Origin: Betaproteobacteria bacterium
Lineage (GTDB): Bacteria; Pseudomonadota; Gammaproteobacteria; Burkholderiales; Thiobacillaceae
Direction: 5' to 3'
Length of the DNA stretch: 8,322 nucleotides
Assembly: GCA_020049245.1 (NCBI GenBank)
Contig: JAIFLB010000189.1
Coordinates: 1-8,322 of the forward strand
In this document: one piece after another, positions 4,472-8,322 of the stretch
Numbering within the stretch: position 1 is the first letter of the stretch
How the letters are laid out: each line of letters opens with the position of its first letter
Made by a program: the position numbers and the translations under genes
The notes under the pieces: generated by a model
Told to the model about the DNA's origin: nothing
Databases searched by the model: none
The model's input: the letters and a program-made list of their open reading frames with translations, nothing else

Positions 4472-6508
4472 TTAGTGCGCTGAAGCCGCCTCGGCGTTGA
4501 TGCCGGTGTTTTGGCGCACGTAGAGTTCGTCCCACATTTCTTCGGAACGTTTGTCGCGGAACAGCAGCGAACCGATGATGACCACCAGGAACCCCAGCGG
4601 GATCGAGATCAGACCCGGGTTCTTCAGCAGGAAGTAGGGCTTCTCCAGACCCATCATGCTGGTGGTCTGGCCTTCGAACTTCTTCATGTTTTCCTCAGCC
4701 TTCTTCTTGGCCTTTTCAGTCGCGGCGATGTCCTTTTTCACCTTCTCGATTTCCTTGGCGTCGGTCAATGTCGCAAGTTTCTCGTTCAGGCTGGCCAGTT
4801 TGTCCGCTGCGCCCGGTTTGGCTGGCTTCTCAAGCGAAGCGGCCTTGGCCGGTGCGGAGGCGACGCAGCCTTCCATGGCGAACAGTTCACAGGTGAAGCT
4901 GCTGGCGGCCACGGCGGGTACGGCCGGTTTGGCTTCCTGTGCAGGTTCACCATTCAGCACCTTGTCGGCATCCTTCAGCACGGCCTTGGGATAGGTCATG
5001 TTGGGGGAAATCATCACCAGACCGATGGCGGTGATGGCGCCGACCAGCATGCCGGCGACGATGCCGTAGGTGTTGGCGCGCTTCCAGTACAGGGTCAGGA
5101 ACACGGCAGGCAGGTTGCTGGACGCAGCAACCGCGAACGCCAGCGCCACCAGGTGGGCCACGTTCTGACCTTCAGCTGCGATACCGACGTAGATCGCCAT
5201 GATGCCGACGATGACCGAGGACACACGGGCTGCAATAACCTGTTCCTGCGGAGAAGCGTGGTCGCCCTTGATGACGCCAACGTAGATGTCATGCGCCATC
5301 GCGGAAGCGGCGGCCAGCACCAGACCGGCAACCACCGCGACGATGGTGGCGAAGGCGACTGCCGCGACGAAGGCGAGGAACAGGTTGCCCAGCACGGAAT
5401 CGGCGCCGCCGCCGGCAAACTGCGCCAGCATCGGGGCTGCCATGTTGCCGCCCGGGTCAAGGCTGCTGATATTGACGGCGCCGACGTTGATTGCCGCGCC
5501 CATGCCAAGGAACAGGGTCAGAACGTAGAAACCGCCGATGATGCCCATCGCCCACAGCACGGACGTACGCGCGGCCTGCGCCGTCGGTACGGTGAAGAAG
5601 CGCATCAGGATGTGTGGCATGCCGGCGGTGCCCAGCACCAGAGCCATACCCAGAGAGATCTGGTCGATCGGGTTCTTCAGGAACAGGCCGGGTTCCAGGA
5701 AGCGCTGGCCGAGTTCTTCCGGCGTCATGTTGGTGGCAGCATCGCCAACCAGCTTGGCAACCTGCGCCTGGACTTTCGGATCGCTGATCACAGCTTGCAG
5801 GAAGCCAGGCAGCGAGAAGCCGTACTGGCCCCAGGTGATTAGCACCAGCAGGATGGACGCGGTCACCAGCAGCACGGCTTTGATGATCTGCACCCAGGTG
5901 GTCGCCTTCATGCCGCCGAATACCACGTAAGCCAGCATCAGCACGCCGACGCCGATCACAGACACGTGATAGTCGATACCGATCAGGGTCTTGATCAGCA
6001 CGCCGCCGCCGACCATTTGCGCGGTCAGGTAGAAGGTGGACACGGTGATGGTCGACAGCGCGGCAACGGTCTTCGAGGCCTTCGGGTTGTTGCGGAAGGC
6101 CAGGATGTCGCCCAGCGTGTACTTGCCGATATTGCGGCAGGGTTCGGCGATCACCAGCAGCACGGTGATGTAAGCCACCAGCCAGCCCACCGAGTACATG
6201 AAGCCGTCATAGCCGTACAGGGAAATCAGGCCGGCGATGCCGAGGAAGGACGCGGCGGACAGGTAGTCGCCAGCGATTGCCCAACCGTTCTGGATACCGG
6301 TGACGGAACGGCCGGCGGCGTAGAACTCCGAGGTGGAGTGGGTTTGCCGGGCGGCCCAGTAGGTCACGTACATGGTGATGGCGATGATGGCGCCGAAAAC
6401 GGCGAAGGTCATCCATTTGAATTCGTCGGCCACCGCGCCGGCGCCGGCAAAGGCGACAGAACTCATGATGGCGAGGGCGGCTGCGCCGCCTATCAATTTC
6501 AGATTCAT
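4472..6508 (-). CDS. actP: ActP-type cation/acetate symporter (678 aa)
   Basis: This is an inner-membrane SSS-family symporter expected to take up acetate, and possibly related short acids, with a cation. Close agreement with E. coli ActP is visible throughout: a cleavable signal peptide ending AFA-GAG (residues 18-24), YWAARQTHSTSEFYAAGRSV (50-69), NGWAIAGDYLSAASFLGI (74-91), FGGMKATTWVQIIKAVLL (197-214), MPHILMRFFTV (297-307), FATIVAVVAGLVLAAASAMAHD (386-407) and a final ASAH tail. Thirteen membrane helices can be placed. E. coli ActP is about 550 residues. The extra length is mostly one insert at about residues 507-616, between helices 12 and 13, with a Cys pair (540, 548) and a Lys/Glu/Ala-rich coiled-coil-like stretch. 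ATG at 6508 is chosen because it begins the signal peptide and AAGGA precedes it by 8 bases; the upstream extension is a shadow of the DUF485 gene. The gap from that gene is 10 bases. Confidence 0.93.
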   Translation of the reverse strand: MNLKLIGGAAALAIMSSVAFAGAGAVADEFKWMTFAVFGAIIAITMYVTYWAARQTHSTSEFYAAGRSVTGIQNGWAIAGDYLSAASFLGIAGLISLYGYDGFMYSVGWLVAYITVLLVIAEPCRNIGKYTLGDILAFRNNPKASKTVAALSTITVSTFYLTAQMVGGGVLIKTLIGIDYHVSVIGVGVLMLAYVVFGGMKATTWVQIIKAVLLVTASILLVLITWGQYGFSLPGFLQAVISDPKVQAQVAKLVGDAATNMTPEELGQRFLEPGLFLKNPIDQISLGMALVLGTAGMPHILMRFFTVPTAQAARTSVLWAMGIIGGFYVLTLFLGMGAAINVGAVNISSLDPGGNMAAPMLAQFAGGGADSVLGNLFLAFVAAVAFATIVAVVAGLVLAAASAMAHDIYVGVIKGDHASPQEQVIAARVSSVIVGIMAIYVGIAAEGQNVAHLVALAFAVAASSNLPAVFLTLYWKRANTYGIVAGMLVGAITAIGLVMISPNMTYPKAVLKDADKVLNGEPAQEAKPAVPAVAASSFTCELFAMEGCVASAPAKAASLEKPAKPGAADKLASLNEKLATLTDAKEIEKVKKDIAATEKAKKKAEENMKKFEGQTTSMMGLEKPYFLLKNPGLISIPLGFLVVIIGSLLFRDKRSEEMWDELYVRQNTGINAEAASAH

Positions 6509-6518
6509 GGTGTCGTCC

Positions 6519-6836
6519 TTAGTTGATCTTGTGGGCGTCGCGGATGATTTCCGCGGCCATGGCATCGAACTGCTTGTTGGCGCGCACGGCGTAAACAGCG
6601 GCGATGGTCCAGGCAACAATGAACTCGGACAGCGCAAACACGATGCCGACATTGACCGGACCCCAGACCTTGATCTTGAACAAATCCTGGAAGTAAGCCG
6701 CACCAATCGGGAGCAGGAAGTAATAGACCACCGAGATGATCATCAGGGACCACAGGAAGGCCAGCTTCTTCTTGTGCAGCGCCTGGAAGCGCGGGTCGGC
6801 ATCGATCGCCGCCCAGTTCATTTCAGCTTGGGACAT
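6519..6836 (-). CDS. yjcH: DUF485 (YjcH-like) membrane protein, partner of ActP (105 aa)
   Basis: This is a two-helix inner-membrane protein of the DUF485 family, in the same position as E. coli yjcH, directly before actP. Family features are the soluble start DPRFQALHKKKLAFLW (residues 14-29), helix 1 (about 25-47, VVYYFLLPIGAAYF), helix 2 (about 59-84, VNVGIVFALSEFIVAW) and the closing VYAVRANKQFDAMAAEI (81-97). The length is normal. The ATG at 6836 has GGAG nine bases before it; an upstream in-frame ATG at 6887 would add 17 residues unlike the family and lies in the leader hairpin. The stop is ten bases from actP, whose ribosome site begins at the stop codon, so translation is likely coupled. 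Its molecular role is not established; proximity suggests it supports the transporter. Confidence 0.9.
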   Translation of the reverse strand: MSQAEMNWAAIDADPRFQALHKKKLAFLWSLMIISVVYYFLLPIGAAYFQDLFKIKVWGPVNVGIVFALSEFIVAWTIAAVYAVRANKQFDAMAAEIIRDAHKIN

Positions 6837-6866
6837 GAGTAGGACTCCGTTTAGGCAAAGAAAAGC

Positions 6867-6885
6867 GTCCGCCAAGCACGCGGAC
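6867..6885 (-). terminator. Hairpin with U-rich tail: weak terminator or leader attenuator before DUF485
   Basis: On the minus strand GTCCGC (6885-6880) and GCGGAC (6872-6867) form a 6-bp GC stem with a 7-base loop, followed by GC and TTTTCTTT. It lies 30 bases before the DUF485 start. It could end the transcript of the upstream exonuclease gene. If the acetate operon is transcribed from a start upstream of it, it would sit in the leader as an attenuator or 5' protective stem. Confidence 0.4.
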
Positions 6886-6894
6886 AACAGCCCA

Positions 6895-6923
6895 ATACTA
6901 CGCAGGGCGACTTACGTTGCCCT
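6895..6923 (-). promoter_or_regulatory. Candidate promoter and dyad of the DUF485-actP operon
   Basis: The 134-bp gap between the exonuclease stop and the DUF485 start holds TAGTAT (6900-6895, minus; 4/6 to -10), with AGGGCA (6923-6918; 3/6 to -35) 17 bases upstream. A near-perfect dyad GGGCGAC-TTAC-GTTGCCC (6905-6922, one mismatch) covers the -35 and spacer, where an operator would sit. Each signal alone is weak. Confidence 0.25.
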
Positions 6924-6970
6924 TACAAAACGGACAATCCAGTATGAAATAATGCAGCGCACAAAATGGA

Positions 6971-7675
6971 TCAGCTCGTCCACTGCGTCATCTGCTGCGC
7001 CTTTTCCAGATCGCGCAGCGCCTTGAAGTTGAGGATGTGCTTGGCTTGCAATTTCTCGCGCAGTGCCAGCAGCAATTCGGCGGTGGAGACCGCATCGGCC
7101 AGCGCGCTGTGGCGGGCGAAATTACTGATTCCGAAGCGTTGCATCCAGTTGTCCAGCGAACGGTGCGAACGCGCGAGTTCCGGATACAGCGCCGGGCTGA
7201 CGTAGGCCAGGTCGGCCCAGGCATGGTTGAACTTCAAGCCCAGATAAGTCTTCAGCGCGCGGTCGATCATGGTTTTGTCAAACGCGACATGAAACGCGAC
7301 CAGCGGCGATTTGCCGAGGAATTCAAGGAAGCTCAACAAGGCCTCCACCGGCGGTACGCCTTCCGCCTGCGCAGTACCGCTGATGCCGTGGATCAGGATG
7401 TTTTCCCGGTTGCTGATGCGGCTCTGCTGAAGGACGATTTCCATGCTGTCGGCCAGCCGGATTGTGCCGCCTTCGACCGCCACCGCGCCGATGGCAATGA
7501 GCCGGTCGGTGCGCATGTTGAGTCCGCTGGTTTCCACATCTACCACGACATAGCGACTGGCATCGCTGGCGGCAGCAAGATCGGCGGCCGGCAGATCTCG
7601 CCAGACTGCAAGTCGTTGCGCCTGCTCGGCGCTGAGTTGCGGTTTTTTGCCGAACAGACGCGTCAGCCAGTTCAT
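6971..7675 (-). CDS. DEDDh-family 3'-5' exonuclease (DnaQ-like, 234 aa)
   Basis: This is a DnaQ/epsilon-like exonuclease of the DEDDh group, which removes nucleotides from the 3' ends of DNA or RNA using two metal ions. All three motifs are present with their acidic residues: Exo I VVDVETSGL (D46, E48), Exo II FHVAFDKTMID (D133) and Exo III HSALADAVSTAELL (H189, D194). The HGIS element (96-99) and HRSLDNW (171-177) are also typical. An N-terminal extension of about 40 residues precedes the fold. The ATG at 7675 overlaps the stop of the DUF294 gene as ATGA, so the two are coupled. Despite common naming, it is too short to be a full PolC-type subunit and its context (acetate transport) is unlike replication genes. 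The physiological substrate is unknown. Confidence 0.9.
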   Translation of the reverse strand: MNWLTRLFGKKPQLSAEQAQRLAVWRDLPAADLAAASDASRYVVVDVETSGLNMRTDRLIAIGAVAVEGGTIRLADSMEIVLQQSRISNRENILIHGISGTAQAEGVPPVEALLSFLEFLGKSPLVAFHVAFDKTMIDRALKTYLGLKFNHAWADLAYVSPALYPELARSHRSLDNWMQRFGISNFARHSALADAVSTAELLLALREKLQAKHILNFKALRDLEKAQQMTQWTS

Positions 7676-8322
7676 AGCTGATAGTCCATCGACAGTTTGG
7701 TCTGCAGTTTGCGCGCCTGGCGGAAGGCTTCTTTCAGAATGCGCTTGTCCAGGTTGTTGAAACTGTCCGGATCGACCAGATTGCTGAGCGCTTCCTGGCG
7801 TTCGCACTGGTCATGATGCAGGCGCAGGCGCAGCAGTTGAATGAACAGGAAGGCATCGATCCAGGCTTCGGTTTCCTGCGGGCTCATGCGCAGGGCTTCG
7901 GCGCTTTCGCGCAGGCGCAGCAGCGTGTTGGTTTGCTTGCCGCCGGCGGCAAGACTGAAAATGCGCGCCGCATCGACGAAGGGCGTGATGCCGTTCAGCT
8001 TCAGATCGAGCGTATTGCCTTTGCTGGTGAAGAAATCCCAGACCGAGCCGGATGGTGGCCGGTTGCGCAGCGCGTTTTCCGCCATCTGATGCAGGAAACG
8101 GGTGTTCTTGCAGGCGGCGCCACTGAGCCATTCGCGCAGTTCCAGGGCGAGGTGATCGGCGCCGAACAGTGGCCGGAAATCGAAGAAGATCGTGCAATGC
8201 AGCAGCGCTTCCGGATCGCCAAGGTTGATCCAGCCTGAGAAGGTCTGTTTCCATTCCTGCAAGGTCAGACACCATTTCGGGTTGGAGGCCATGATCTCGC
8301 CCTTGCACAGCGGAAAACCGCA
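7672..8322 (-). CDS. DUF294-type putative nucleotidyltransferase, C-terminal part
   Basis: The frame is open to the right edge, so this is the last 216 codons of a longer protein; the internal ATG at 8292 is not its start, because the preceding codons (CGFPLCKGEI) already belong to the family. The family carries a GlnD-like nucleotidyltransferase fold and then an all-helical C-terminal domain, often with CBS or cyclic-nucleotide-binding domains in front. Seen here: MASNPKWCLTLQEWKQTFSG, GDPEALLHCTIFFDFRPLFG, FLHQMAENAL, then the C-terminal domain from about LDLKLNGITPFVDAARIFSL to the end. The catalytic N-terminal motif lies outside the window, so activity cannot be judged. The gene overlaps the exonuclease start by 4 bp. 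The pair commonly accompanies acetate-type symporters, which suggests a link to carbon metabolism or signalling, but the reaction is not known. Confidence 0.85.
   Translation of the reverse strand, partial: CGFPLCKGEIMASNPKWCLTLQEWKQTFSGWINLGDPEALLHCTIFFDFRPLFGADHLALELREWLSGAACKNTRFLHQMAENALRNRPPSGSVWDFFTSKGNTLDLKLNGITPFVDAARIFSLAAGGKQTNTLLRLRESAEALRMSPQETEAWIDAFLFIQLLRLRLHHDQCERQEALSNLVDPDSFNNLDKRILKEAFRQARKLQTKLSMDYQL

Noticed and set aside
4511..5842. 443-codon open frame on the plus strand opposite actP
   Set aside because: It has the same low-complexity His/Gly/Arg/Gln composition and no ribosome site or family resemblance. It is a shadow of actP.
7676..7807. 44-residue N-terminal extension of the exonuclease
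   Set aside because: It lies wholly inside the DUF294 gene in another frame and has no family resemblance. The ATGA overlap gives the natural start at 7675.
1..8322. CRISPR arrays, tRNA or rRNA genes, insertion sequences, toxin-antitoxin or defence genes
   Set aside because: No repeat-spacer pattern, transposase motifs, terminal inverted repeats with target duplications or recognisable RNA genes were seen on reading either strand. Covariance-model scans could not be run.

Overview
The window is GC-rich with proteobacterial gene content. Protein resemblances (YjcH/ActP-type acetate transport, a VC_2705-type symporter pair, an RND adaptor) and gene style point to a Gram-negative, probably a betaproteobacterium. 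The exact lineage is an inference. Almost everything lies on the minus strand. No rRNA, tRNA, CRISPR array or insertion sequence was seen.

Layout from left to right. (1) The N-terminal part of an RND-efflux periplasmic adaptor runs off the left edge (minus), preceded by a control region rich in dyads. (2) A 99-residue membrane protein of unknown function (minus) is divergent from a four-repeat TPR protein (plus). (3) A 40-bp perfect palindrome acts as a two-way terminator between the convergent TPR gene and the first symporter operon. (4) Operon A (minus) has a DUF4212 small subunit followed one base later by a VC_2705-type sodium:solute symporter. Its upstream region holds a candidate -10, an IHF-consensus match, nested dyads and a foldable leader. 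(5) Operon B (minus) has a DUF485 (YjcH-like) protein followed by an ActP-type cation/acetate symporter and a strong terminator. (6) Upstream on the same strand, the 3' part of a DUF294-type putative nucleotidyltransferase overlaps the start of a DEDDh 3'-5' exonuclease by 4 bp.

Taken together, the right-hand 6.6 kb is a carboxylate-uptake locus. It has two symporters, each with its own two-helix small partner, next to a coupled DUF294/exonuclease pair. From memory this neighbourhood recurs in other proteobacteria (for example around PA3232-PA3235 in Pseudomonas aeruginosa), so the cluster as a whole is not new. The less ordinary parts are these. Both symporters carry long Ala/Lys/Glu-rich inserts, in different loops, that are predicted to sit on the same (periplasmic) face. 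The first symporter has a textbook EF-hand calcium loop. Both symporter genes end in two tandem hairpins. Operon A has an elaborate promoter and leader. I found no clearly undescribed multi-gene system.
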